This document shows, in pieces, positions 27,885 to 36,058 of a stretch of DNA of 64,000 nucleotides; positions within the stretch are counted from its first letter, which is position 1; each line of letters starts with the position of its first letter. The stretch is from Sphingobium sp. C100 (GTDB taxonomy: Bacteria > Pseudomonadota > Alphaproteobacteria > Sphingomonadales > Sphingomonadaceae), in the NCBI RefSeq assembly GCF_000508185.1, contig NZ_AYOY01000176.1, positions 1-64,000 of the forward strand, written 5' to 3'. The notes under the pieces are model-generated. The model was not told where the DNA came from and did not search any database. It was given only the letters and a program-made list of their open reading frames with translations. A program made the position numbers and the translations under genes.

Positions 27885-28178
27885 TCAGCGCAGCGCGATG
27901 ACGTCCGTCTTCTTGAGGCTGGTCGTCAGCTTGCCGCCGACAACCGAGAGGGTGTCGCCCGGAACGCTGATCATGCTGCCTTCGAAGATGATCGCGACCG
28001 AGCCATCGTCGTTCACGCGATAAACAGGCGCCAGCCGCGCACCCTTCACATCCACCAGCATCTTGCCGCGCGAAGCGATGCTCGCCGTGGCGGACTGATC
28101 CGCCGGCGCCTGGTCCTGGGCCATGGCAGGCGACATGGCAGCTGCGGTGGCAAGCAGGAAGAGACCGAAATTCTTCAC
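27885..28178 (-). CDS. Small exported protein of unknown function
   Basis: 97 residues with a clear Sec signal peptide: MKNFGLFLLATAAAMSP, then AMA as the cleavage site before QDQAPADQ. The mature part, about 77 residues, is basic to neutral and contains two short beta-like repeats (GARLAPVYRVNDDGSVAIIF; ISVPGDTLSVVGGKLTTSLK) with no cysteine. I do not recognise a family. Probably periplasmic. It is a single gene between a terminator and an SDR gene; no evident link with the catabolic genes. Confidence 0.75.
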   Translation of the reverse strand: MKNFGLFLLATAAAMSPAMAQDQAPADQSATASIASRGKMLVDVKGARLAPVYRVNDDGSVAIIFEGSMISVPGDTLSVVGGKLTTSLKKTDVIALR

Positions 28179-28369
28179 CTTAGAAACTCCTCAGACTCAT
28201 GATAGCGGCAAGCCCGCAATCGAAACTAAGCCCCGTTAGCGTTCGCGCTGAATCGAGTCAAGAGCGATGCTGTGTTGCAGCAAAGAATTTGGCGAAGCGG
28301 TGGCCGGCTATCTTCCCGGCGATGCATGGCGGGCCGCGCTCCGGCATCGGCGCGCGCGGCCCTGCGGGG

Positions 28370-29149
28370 TCAGCGCGGCGGCATCCGCATACCGGCATCA
28401 AGCCGAATGGTCGCCGCGTTCAGATAGGCGTTGCGGATCATCTCCAGCGCCAGGCTGGCAAATTCTTCGGGCTGGCCCAGACGACCGGGCGCCTGAACCT
28501 GGGTCGCGAGTTTCTCAAGATGCTGGGGCGGCATCCGCAACATCGGCGGCGTCGCGAAAAAGCCGGGCTGGATCACATTCACGCGGATGCCATCGCGCGC
28601 CAGGTCGCGGGCGATCGGCAGGCTCATGCCGATGATCGCCGCTTTCGCCGCGGCGTAGGCGGCCTGGCCGGACATGCCGTCGGTCGCCGCGGTGGAAGCG
28701 GTGTTGACGATGACGCCGCGTTCACCGTCGATGGGATCGAGCGTCATCATGCCGGCGGCCGCGCGCGTGAGACAGCGAAAAGAGCCGACCGCATTCACTG
28801 CCAACACCCATTCGAACCGATCGGTGGGAAAGCGCTTAATCTCTCCGGTTTCCTTGTCGCGGCTCACCGCCTTGCCGGAATCGCCGCCGCCGGCGCAGGA
28901 AATCAGCGCCCGTTCCTGACCATGCGCCGCGCGCGCCTTGGCAAAGGCTGCATCGACGCTTTCTTCCGACAGGACGTCGCACTGGCAGAAAAGTGCGCCG
29001 GTTTCGGCCGCGGCCTGCTCGCCCGGCTCTTCGCGCAGATCGAAGATCGCAACCGAAACCCCGGCAGCGCGCAGCGCCTTGACGGTTGCAAGGCCAAGCC
29101 CGGACGCGCCGCCGGTGACGATTGCTGCGAGCGAACTGTCGATCTTCAT
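28370..29149 (-). CDS. SDR of the 3-hydroxyacyl-CoA dehydrogenase type II (HSD10-like) group
   Basis: A 259-residue SDR. AAIVTGGASGLGLATVKAL, FDLREEPG (Asp, NAD preference), an insertion with SRDKETGEIKRF typical of HSD10-like 3-hydroxy-2-methylacyl-CoA dehydrogenases, NTASTAATDG, YAAAKAA and QPGFFATPPM. The group oxidises 3-hydroxyacyl-CoAs, including branched ones, and some hydroxysteroids. The ATG at 29149 has GGGAGAG just upstream; 35 extra residues in the frame are not conserved-looking. Divergent from the CoA-transferase operon. Confidence 0.88.
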   Translation of the reverse strand: MKIDSSLAAIVTGGASGLGLATVKALRAAGVSVAIFDLREEPGEQAAAETGALFCQCDVLSEESVDAAFAKARAAHGQERALISCAGGGDSGKAVSRDKETGEIKRFPTDRFEWVLAVNAVGSFRCLTRAAAGMMTLDPIDGERGVIVNTASTAATDGMSGQAAYAAAKAAIIGMSLPIARDLARDGIRVNVIQPGFFATPPMLRMPPQHLEKLATQVQAPGRLGQPEEFASLALEMIRNAYLNAATIRLDAGMRMPPR

Positions 29150-29427
29150 GATGCTCTCCCTGACAATGTTCGGACACGGACATCGGCGCCATGATCGCGG
29201 GCCGCACATCCCCTCCGGCGCAGGACGGGCCGGCGCAATCATGGCCTTACGCAAGATGACCGGACTGTCCCACCGGATGCTGTCGATGGACGCAATTTCA
29301 TCGGGCGCGCGATGCCTGATTTGCCAAGGCCCGCAACACTTGCCCTGCGCGACGGTGACAATAAGACCATATGTTTAAAGAGGGCCGGAAAGTCACCGCT
29401 TCCGGGCAGGCATGATTTGGGGATCCC

Positions 29428-30654
29428 ATGACACAGGTTATGAAGGGCATACGCATATTGGAGGTGGCCCAGTTCACCTTCGTCCCGGCAGCCGGCGCGA
29501 TCCTGGCCGACTGGGGTGCGGATGTCATCAAGATCGAGCATCCCGTCCGTGGCGATACGCAACGCGGCTTCATCAACCTGGGCGGGGTCAAGGTCGATCC
29601 CAACCGCAACACGCTGATCGAGCATCCCAATCGCGGCAAGCGTAGCGTGGGCGTCGACATTTCCACCGAGGGCGGCCGCGAGGTCATCTATGAACTCGCC
29701 AAGACGGCCGATGTGTTCCTGACCAACTATCTGCCGAGCGCGCGGCGGAAGCTGGGCATCGACATCGATCAGATCCGTGCCGCCAATCCCGACATCATCT
29801 ATGCGCGCGGCAGCGCCTATGGCGACAAGGGACCAGAGCGTGAAGTGGGCGGCTTCGACGGGACGGCCTGGTGGTCGCGCAGCGGGATCGCCTATACCAT
29901 GACGCCTGAAGAGATTGAGGGCGTGTTTACGCAGCCGATGCCGGCCTTTGGCGACTCGATCGGCGGGATGAACATTGCGGGCGGCATTTCGGCGGCCCTG
30001 TTCCATCGGGCACGGACCGGCGAGGCGCTGGAGGTCGATGTTTCGCTGCTGAGCACCGCATGGTGGGCGTCGGGGGCGGCGATCGATCAGGCGATCGAAA
30101 CCGGCATCGCGCCGCGTCAGCACATGCCCCGGTCCGGCGCTTCGGGCGTTAACCCCTTCATGGGCAATTACACCACGTCCGATGGCGAGACGATCAACCT
30201 GTGCACCCTGACGCCAGGCCCCTATATCCGCGACCTCTTCACCCATTTGGGACATCCCGAGGCGGCGGACGATCCGCGCTTTGCCGATGTCCATGCGCTG
30301 ATGCAGAATTGGGCCGACGCCAGCGCAATCATCGTCAAGGCCATCGGCAGCAAGCCGTTCGATTATTGGCGCCAGCATCTCAAAACCTATCGCGGCCAGT
30401 GGGCGCCGGTGCAGAGCCTGCTCCATATGGCGACCGACGAACAGGCGCTGGCCAACGACATGCTGTTCGAAGTGGAGGCGGCGGAAGGCGGCGCGCCACT
30501 CAAGCTGGTCCGCGGCCCGATCCAGTTCAACCATCAACCGGTCGAAACGACCCGCGCCCCGACCGCATCCGAGCATACCGAGATCGTTCTGATGGAAGCG
30601 GGCCTGGACTGGGACCGGATCGAAGCGCTGAAAGCTGCGGCGGCTATCGCCTAA
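29428..30654 (+). CDS. CaiB/BaiF (family III) CoA-transferase
   Basis: A 408-residue CoA-transferase. ILEVAQFTFVPAAGAILADW, VIKIEHPVRGDTQRG, and a complete catalytic-Asp region in PAFGDSIGGMNIAGG, then RARTGEALEVDVSLL. First gene of the plus-strand operon ending at 35046; a 97-residue protein and an acyl-CoA ligase follow with 14- and 10-base gaps. It could load CoA on a substrate from a pathway thioester and so save ATP relative to the ligase beside it. Confidence 0.92.
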   Translation: MTQVMKGIRILEVAQFTFVPAAGAILADWGADVIKIEHPVRGDTQRGFINLGGVKVDPNRNTLIEHPNRGKRSVGVDISTEGGREVIYELAKTADVFLTNYLPSARRKLGIDIDQIRAANPDIIYARGSAYGDKGPEREVGGFDGTAWWSRSGIAYTMTPEEIEGVFTQPMPAFGDSIGGMNIAGGISAALFHRARTGEALEVDVSLLSTAWWASGAAIDQAIETGIAPRQHMPRSGASGVNPFMGNYTTSDGETINLCTLTPGPYIRDLFTHLGHPEAADDPRFADVHALMQNWADASAIIVKAIGSKPFDYWRQHLKTYRGQWAPVQSLLHMATDEQALANDMLFEVEAAEGGAPLKLVRGPIQFNHQPVETTRAPTASEHTEIVLMEAGLDWDRIEALKAAAAIA

Positions 30655-30668
30655 TTGAACAGAGAGAG

Positions 30669-30962
30669 ATGATGAAACCTGGTACGAAACTCAAAAGTTC
30701 TGTCTGCGACACCGAAGTCATGGTGATCCGCGTGGGCGAAGGCGACATCGAATGTGGCGGTGCGCCGATGGCGGAGGAACGACCCGCCGAGCGCGGCACC
30801 GTGGACGCCGCCTTTGCGGAAGGCACCAAGATCGGAAAGCGCTATGTCGACGAAGCGGGCACGATCGAATTGCTGTGCGTGAAGGCCGGGACCGGCTCGC
30901 TGGCGCTCAGCGGCACGGCGCTGCGCGCCAAAGACGCCAAGCCTCTCCCTTCTTCGGACTGA
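30669..30962 (+). CDS. Small conserved-looking protein of unknown function, Cys13/Cys29/Cys70
   Basis: 97 residues, starting MMKPGTKLKSSVCDTEVMVI after an AGAGAGAG ribosome site. It has no signal peptide or membrane segment. Cysteines at 13, 29 and 70, with CGG at 29-31, suggest a small metal- or cofactor-binding or carrier protein, but no complete zinc-ribbon is seen. A Lys-rich C-terminus (RAKDAKPLPSSD) ends it. Gaps of 14 and 10 bases to a CoA-transferase and an acyl-CoA ligase make it part of their operon and imply a role in the same activation step. Family is not recognised. Confidence 0.72.
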   Translation: MMKPGTKLKSSVCDTEVMVIRVGEGDIECGGAPMAEERPAERGTVDAAFAEGTKIGKRYVDEAGTIELLCVKAGTGSLALSGTALRAKDAKPLPSSD

Positions 30963-30972
30963 TCGCACCAGC

Positions 30973-32466
30973 ATGAACATCTCGCTCATTCTCCAGATGG
31001 CGGCCGACGCCGACCCTGACCGTATCGCGATCGTGTGCGAAGGCCGCCGCTGGTCCTATGGGGAGTTGCACCGCGCCGCCACAGGCGCCGCGCGGCTGTT
31101 CCGGGAGAGCGGCGCGAGCCATGTCGCGCTGCTCGATGAAAACAGCGCCGCTGCCGCGATCACCCTGTTCGGTGCGGCGATCGCCGGCATACCCTATGTG
31201 CCGCTGAACTATCGTTTGGCCGATGTCGACTTGAGCGCGTTGCTCGCACGCATCGCGCCGGCCGCACTGGTGGGCGATACGGCGCGCGCAGAGCGGTTGA
31301 ACCCCGATGGTGGACATCTGTTTTGGACCCGCCAGACCCTGATCGAACAGGCCGAAGCGCGGGCCGATGGCCCGGAGCTGGAAGAGAGCGATGAGCCGGT
31401 CGCGGTCCAGTTGTTCACCAGCGGCACGACCGGCGTGCCGAAGGCTGCGGTACTGCGCCACGCGAACCTGCTGTCCTATATTCTGGGCACGGTCGAGTTC
31501 ATGAGCGCGGAAGAGGGCGAGGCCGCACTGGTCAGTGTGCCGCCCTATCATATTGCCGGCATCGCCGCGTTGCTCAGCTCCACCTATGCGATGCGCCGCC
31601 TGTTGCTGTTGCCGGCGTTCGAGCCGGACGCCTGGCTTGACCTCGCATCGGACGAAGGGGCGACGCACGCCTTCGTCGTGCCGACAATGTTGGCGCGCGT
31701 CATCGCCGCGATGGAAGCGCGCGGTGGACATGAACTCACCTCGCTCCGCGCCATCGCCTATGGCGGCGGACGTATGCCGACGGAGCTGATCGATCGCGCA
31801 CTCGATCTGTTTCCGGAAGCGGCCTTCACCAACGCCTATGGGCTTACCGAGACCAGCTCCACCATAGCGCTGCTCGGCCCCGAGGAGCATCGCGCTGCCC
31901 ACCGGTCGGACGACCCGACGGTGCGGGCGCGGCTGGGTTCCGTTGGTCGGCCGCTGCCCACCATCGAACTGGAGATTCGCGACGAGGAAGGCCGCAAACT
32001 GCCGGTCGGCGAGCGCGGCGAAATCTATGTTCGCGGCGATCAGGTGTCGGGAGAATATCGGGAACGCAGCGCACTGGATGCAGAGGGATGGTTCCCCACC
32101 CGTGACGCGGGCTGGCTGGACGCGGAAGGCTATCTGTTCCTGGCCGGTCGCGCCGACGATGTGATTGTGCGCGGCGGTGAGAATATCTCGCCCGGAGAGA
32201 TTGAGGATGTGCTGATGACGCATCCGTGCGTCGCCGATGCCTGCGCCGTGGCCGTGCCCTCGCTGGAATGGGGCGAAGCGGTTGGCGTGGCCATCGTCGT
32301 CCGACCCGGTCACAACCCCGCGAGCGAAGCGGAATTGTGCGAGTTGATCCGCAGTCGCCTGCGTTCGTCGCGCGTGCCGGAACGGATCAGCTACCTGGAA
32401 GTGCTGCCCTATAATGAAATGGGTAAGCTGTTGCGGCGGCAGGTCAAAGCGCATTTCCAGGGCTGA
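30973..32466 (+). CDS. AMP-forming acyl-CoA synthetase (ANL superfamily)
   Basis: A 497-residue ligase. QLFTSGTTGVPKAAVLRHAN near residue 140, AYGLTETSSTIALLG near 285, GWFPTRDAGW, the hinge region RADDVIVRGGENISPGEIED near 395, and the catalytic Lys in NEMGKLLRRQVKAHF. It forms an acyl-CoA from acid, ATP and CoA. Distinct in sequence from the ligase at 2307. Ends 1 base before the ATG of the next CoA-transferase. The operon supplies both an ATP-dependent and a transferase route to CoA esters. Confidence 0.92.
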   Translation: MNISLILQMAADADPDRIAIVCEGRRWSYGELHRAATGAARLFRESGASHVALLDENSAAAAITLFGAAIAGIPYVPLNYRLADVDLSALLARIAPAALVGDTARAERLNPDGGHLFWTRQTLIEQAEARADGPELEESDEPVAVQLFTSGTTGVPKAAVLRHANLLSYILGTVEFMSAEEGEAALVSVPPYHIAGIAALLSSTYAMRRLLLLPAFEPDAWLDLASDEGATHAFVVPTMLARVIAAMEARGGHELTSLRAIAYGGGRMPTELIDRALDLFPEAAFTNAYGLTETSSTIALLGPEEHRAAHRSDDPTVRARLGSVGRPLPTIELEIRDEEGRKLPVGERGEIYVRGDQVSGEYRERSALDAEGWFPTRDAGWLDAEGYLFLAGRADDVIVRGGENISPGEIEDVLMTHPCVADACAVAVPSLEWGEAVGVAIVVRPGHNPASEAELCELIRSRLRSSRVPERISYLEVLPYNEMGKLLRRQVKAHFQG

Positions 32467-32467
32467 C

Positions 32468-33628
32468 ATGTCCTTGTCGATCCCGCTCGCCGACGTTGCC
32501 GATGCATGGATCGGCGATTTGGCCCGCGCGACCGAAATCCAGGCGCTGGCGCAGATTGCCGGCGCCACATTGCTGGGCGAACGCGCCTTGTTTGCCGACC
32601 TCCCCGTCCCCGGCCTGCGCTCGGCCGGCGGTGGGTGCCGGCTCTATCCTACCGCCAGCGGATGGATTGCGCTCACGCTGGCCCGCGATGACGACCGGAC
32701 GCTCCTCCCCGCCCTGCTCCGCACACAGGATGTTGCCGACGCGGACGATGAGGCGCTCGCCACCGCCTTTGCCCGTCAGGATGCGCAGGCGCTGGTCGCA
32801 CAAGGCCGCGCCTTGGGCCTCGCAATCGCTGCCGAGGATGAGATCGAGTCCGCTTCGCCGGCTCTGGTCCAGCTTGGCGACGCGCCGCGCGCCGCGCCGC
32901 CGGGCGACATGCCCCGCATAGTCGACTTGTCCGCGCTGTGGGCCGGGCCGCTCTGCACCCATCTGCTGCATCTTGCCGACGCGCAGGTCACCAGGATCGA
33001 AAGCGTGACGCGTCCGGACCGGATGCGGGATGGCCGCGATTCGCGGCTGTTCTCCCTGCTGAACCAAGGCAAGGTCGAGCGGCAGCTGGACTTGCGCTCG
33101 GCACAGGGGCGCAGTGCCCTGTTCGATCTGATCGATGCGGCGGACATGGTGGTCGCGGCCGCCCGGCCCCGCGCACTGGCGCAACTGGGCCTTGACCCAA
33201 TGGGTTTCGTTGCCGGGAAGCCAGGCCGGCTCTGGCTGACCATCACCGGCCATGGCGCGGACGGCGACCGTGCGACATGGATCGGTTATGGCGACGATAG
33301 CGCAGTGGCCGGCGGGGCGAGCGCGGCGATGCGCGGGGCGACCGGCGAACCAGGCTTCATCGGCGATGCATTGGGCGACCCCCTTTCAGGCTTATATGCC
33401 GCGCGTGCGCTCAGCGCCGCATGGCGCGAGGGACGCGGCGGGGCGTTCATATTGTCGATGCGCGGCGTTGTGGCACGGGCGATCGCACAGGCACAGGCGC
33501 GTGACGCGTCGGATTTCAAGGCGCAGTTGCGTTGCTGGCGCGCGGCGGCGGGCAGTCCGTTTCCCGCCGTGCCGGCGCGCGACGCTTCGACAGCGCCCCT
33601 CCTGGCTGCCGAACCCATGCCATGCTGA
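32468..33628 (+). CDS. Divergent CaiB/BaiF CoA-transferase
   Basis: A 386-residue protein in which the family III fold is split in unusual order. The first 130 residues (LADVADAWIGDLARATEIQA; GWIALTLARDDDR) look like the usual C-terminal half. The canonical N-terminal motif IVDLSALWAGPLCTHLLHLA appears only near residue 145, and the catalytic Asp comes late in DALGDPLSGLYAARAL near 305. That order suggests a circularly permuted CoA-transferase; this is inference from motif order. ATG 32468 lies 1 base after the ligase stop, and the gene overlaps the amidohydrolase start by 7 bases. Confidence 0.82.
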   Translation: MSLSIPLADVADAWIGDLARATEIQALAQIAGATLLGERALFADLPVPGLRSAGGGCRLYPTASGWIALTLARDDDRTLLPALLRTQDVADADDEALATAFARQDAQALVAQGRALGLAIAAEDEIESASPALVQLGDAPRAAPPGDMPRIVDLSALWAGPLCTHLLHLADAQVTRIESVTRPDRMRDGRDSRLFSLLNQGKVERQLDLRSAQGRSALFDLIDAADMVVAAARPRALAQLGLDPMGFVAGKPGRLWLTITGHGADGDRATWIGYGDDSAVAGGASAAMRGATGEPGFIGDALGDPLSGLYAARALSAAWREGRGGAFILSMRGVVARAIAQAQARDASDFKAQLRCWRAAAGSPFPAVPARDASTAPLLAAEPMPC

Positions 33629-35046
33629 TCCGCAACGCCGAATTGGAGGGCGGACAGCGGGCTGATGTCCGGATCGCCGGGGCGCGGATATCGGCGATAG
33701 GGCAGTTGAGGCCGGAGCCGGGAGAGTGCTGCATCGCTGCGGGCGGCCGGCTGCTGCTGCCCGGCCTGCACGATCATCATATTCATCTGCCCGCGCTGGC
33801 CGCGTCCCATGCCTCCATACCCTGCGGCCCGCCCATAGTGACGAATGATGTGGATCTTGTCAGCGCGCTCGCGATCGCGGGGGACGGCTGGGTGCGGGGC
33901 ATCGGCTATCATGAAAGCGTGGCCGGAATGCTCGACGCGGCGATGCTCGACCGGATGGCGCCCGACCGGCCCGTCCGCATCCAGCATCGTGGCGGGCGTA
34001 TGTGGTTTCTGAACTCGATGGCGCTCGACCATCTGCTGGCGCGCAGGGCAGCGCCGCCGGGACTGGAGCAAGTGGGGGGGCGTTTCACCGGCCGGCTGTT
34101 CGACGATGACGCCTGGCTGACCGAGGCATTGGCCTCTGCGCCGCCCTCGCTCGCTGCGGTCGGGGCGCTGCTGGCAAGGCGCGGCGTCACCGGCCTGACC
34201 GAAATGACGCCCCGCAATGATGGTGCGATGGCGGCCTTTTATGCCGCGGAGCAGGCGCGCGGGGCGCTGCCGCAAGGGCTGCTGGTGGCGGGTCGACCGA
34301 GTCTGCGTGAATCGGACATGGGCGTGCACATGCGCCGCGGGCCGGTGAAGCTGCATTTGCATGAAGCGGCCCTGCCGACCTTTGATGATCTCGTCGCCCA
34401 GATCGGGGCCGCGCACGAGGAGGGACGCGGGGTTGCGGTGCATTGCGTGACGGAGGTGGAACTGGTTTTCACCCTGGCCGCCATCGGGACGGCGGGCGCG
34501 CATCCGGGCGACCGGATTGAACATGCCGGCGTAGCGCCGGACGAGTCGGTCGACGAAATCGCGCGGCTCGGCCTGGCGGTCGTCAGCCAGCCGCACTTCA
34601 TCAGCGAACGGGGCGACGCCTATCTGGCCGATACCGAACCGCGCCAACACCCCCTTCTCTATCGCCTGCGCGCCTTTCGCGCTGCGGGCGTCGCGCTGGC
34701 AGCGGGCAGCGATGCGCCTTTTGGACGACCCGATCCCTGGGCATCGATGGCGGCCGCCGTGTCGCGACGGACCAGGGATGGCCAAATCATCGGCGCGGAA
34801 GAAGCACTGAGCGCCGAAGAAGCGCTCGACCTGTATCTGCGCGATCCGGTCGATCTGCGGGCGCGACGATGCGTATCGCCCGGTGCGGTCGCCGACCTGT
34901 GCCTGATCGACCGGGACTGGGCGGCGGCACGGCGCAACCTAGCCGGGGTCAATGCCCTTGCCACCTTCGTGCAGGGCGTCATGATTTTCGATGCGATCGA
35001 CCAGGCCCCAACGGAGCGCCGTTTGCGCGTTAATGCGTCGGCCTGA
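33622..35046 (+). CDS. Metal-dependent amidohydrolase (YtcJ/Amidohydro_3 type)
   Basis: A 474-residue amidohydrolase-superfamily protein. Metal ligands are visible in order: HDHHIHLP near residue 51, the candidate carboxylated lysine in GPVKLHLHEA near 245, His in GVAVHCVTE, His in DRIEHAGVAP, and Asp in AAGSDAPFGRPDPW near 375. Hydrolyses amide, cyclic amide or ester bonds, probably cytoplasmic (no signal peptide). The ATG at 33622 overlaps the CoA-transferase stop, so it is the last gene of the operon. Its last 108 bases overlap the 3' end of the opposite-strand crotonase gene. Confidence 0.87.
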   Translation: MLIRNAELEGGQRADVRIAGARISAIGQLRPEPGECCIAAGGRLLLPGLHDHHIHLPALAASHASIPCGPPIVTNDVDLVSALAIAGDGWVRGIGYHESVAGMLDAAMLDRMAPDRPVRIQHRGGRMWFLNSMALDHLLARRAAPPGLEQVGGRFTGRLFDDDAWLTEALASAPPSLAAVGALLARRGVTGLTEMTPRNDGAMAAFYAAEQARGALPQGLLVAGRPSLRESDMGVHMRRGPVKLHLHEAALPTFDDLVAQIGAAHEEGRGVAVHCVTEVELVFTLAAIGTAGAHPGDRIEHAGVAPDESVDEIARLGLAVVSQPHFISERGDAYLADTEPRQHPLLYRLRAFRAAGVALAAGSDAPFGRPDPWASMAAAVSRRTRDGQIIGAEEALSAEEALDLYLRDPVDLRARRCVSPGAVADLCLIDRDWAAARRNLAGVNALATFVQGVMIFDAIDQAPTERRLRVNASA

Positions 35047-35925
35047 AAGCATCAGCAGCAAGGCCCGGCCCCGCCCGATCCGACGCGACACGGAAACGCA
35101 GCCGCCGGCGCCGGGCAGCAGGCCCATGCCCACCTCGGGCAATTGAAACCAGGCTTGTGGGGCGGCGGTGACGATGCGCGCGAAAGCGGCCATTTCCAGG
35201 CCCGATCCGACGCAGGCTCCCTGAATGTGCACGTCAAGGCGGTCGCTGCATTGGGCGAGCAACAGCGCGGGAAGCGTGCGACTGCGGATCCAGTGGCCGA
35301 GCGCCGGGTCGCGCGTCGTGCCGAACTCATCCAGATCGGCCCCCACGGAAAAGGCCCGCCCCTTGCCGCGCAGAGCGACTCGCGTGATGCTCGGGTCGAG
35401 CAGCGCAACCATGAGCGCTTCGTAGAGCCTGTCCCGCATACCGACATCGATCGCATTCTGCGCTAAGGGTCGGTCCAGCGTCAGTGTCAGGCACGCATCC
35501 TCGCGTTGGACATGGACGCAGCCCGGTGCTGCAGGCATGGATGCCGGAATTCGATCCGCAAGCCATCGGGCGCACTCCCCACCGCCCAGCAATAGACCAT
35601 AGGCCATCGACTCGGTCGGTAGCGCAAGTGCGGTCGGCAGCGGTTCGATCGCGCGCAGCAACTGCACCAGGGCGGCCGCCGCCTGCGGGTGACGAGACGC
35701 ACCTGTAAGCAGCATTTCCGCGGAAAACGGCGGTTCCAGTACGGCGTCGAACCAGGTCGCGGCCGGATGCGCGGGATCGCCCCGGGCGACCACCGGGAAA
35801 GGCGGCAGCGGCGGCGGCGCAGCATTTTCCGGCAGGGTAGCCAGATCGACCAGCGCAATCGCCTGATCGCCCCAATCCCGGTTTTGCAGCGCCTCATAGC
35901 CGATCTCACATGCTTGGATCGTCAT
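34939..35925 (-). CDS. Crotonase-family protein with N-terminal extension and short C-terminus
   Basis: A 328-residue protein whose crotonase fold begins only near residue 138 (DACLTLTLDRPLAQNAIDVG). The active site is complete: FSVGADLDEF, GACVGSGLEMAAFARIV with Glu, QLPEVGMGLLPGAGG with Glu. The fold stops soon after ALRWGLVDRI, so the usual C-terminal helical part, about 50-60 residues, is missing. The preceding 135 residues are mostly hydrophobic and Pro-rich and do not match a family I know. Its end overlaps the convergent amidohydrolase gene by 108 bases, which may explain the short C-terminus. No close same-strand neighbour. Confidence 0.78.
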   Translation of the reverse strand: MTIQACEIGYEALQNRDWGDQAIALVDLATLPENAAPPPLPPFPVVARGDPAHPAATWFDAVLEPPFSAEMLLTGASRHPQAAAALVQLLRAIEPLPTALALPTESMAYGLLLGGGECARWLADRIPASMPAAPGCVHVQREDACLTLTLDRPLAQNAIDVGMRDRLYEALMVALLDPSITRVALRGKGRAFSVGADLDEFGTTRDPALGHWIRSRTLPALLLAQCSDRLDVHIQGACVGSGLEMAAFARIVTAAPQAWFQLPEVGMGLLPGAGGCVSVSRRIGRGRALLLMLSGRRINAQTALRWGLVDRIENHDALHEGGKGIDPG

Positions 35926-36007
35926 TTTTCCCCCAGTTTGGGCCGATGTGGGCCATTATAACCTTAACTGATATTCTAGAAGAACCGACATGCTCTAATT
36001 TTTCTTG

Positions 36008-36026
36008 ACTTGGGAACTTTCCAAGT
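36008..36026. promoter_or_regulatory. 19-bp palindrome, candidate IclR operator
   Basis: ACTTGGGAACTTTCCAAGT is a near-perfect palindrome: eight of nine base pairs match around a central C. It lies 32 bases upstream of the IclR-type gene start, in an AT-richer stretch. Position and symmetry suit autoregulation by a dimeric or tetrameric IclR protein and possible control of the divergent crotonase gene. Confidence 0.55.
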
Positions 36027-36058
36027 GCAGCATTGAGAAAATGAAAGGAGAGAGGTGT

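Noticed and set aside
32444-34785. Minus-strand open frames opposite the CoA-transferase and amidohydrolase
   Set aside because: No recognisable motifs, and the plus-strand genes are tightly coupled.
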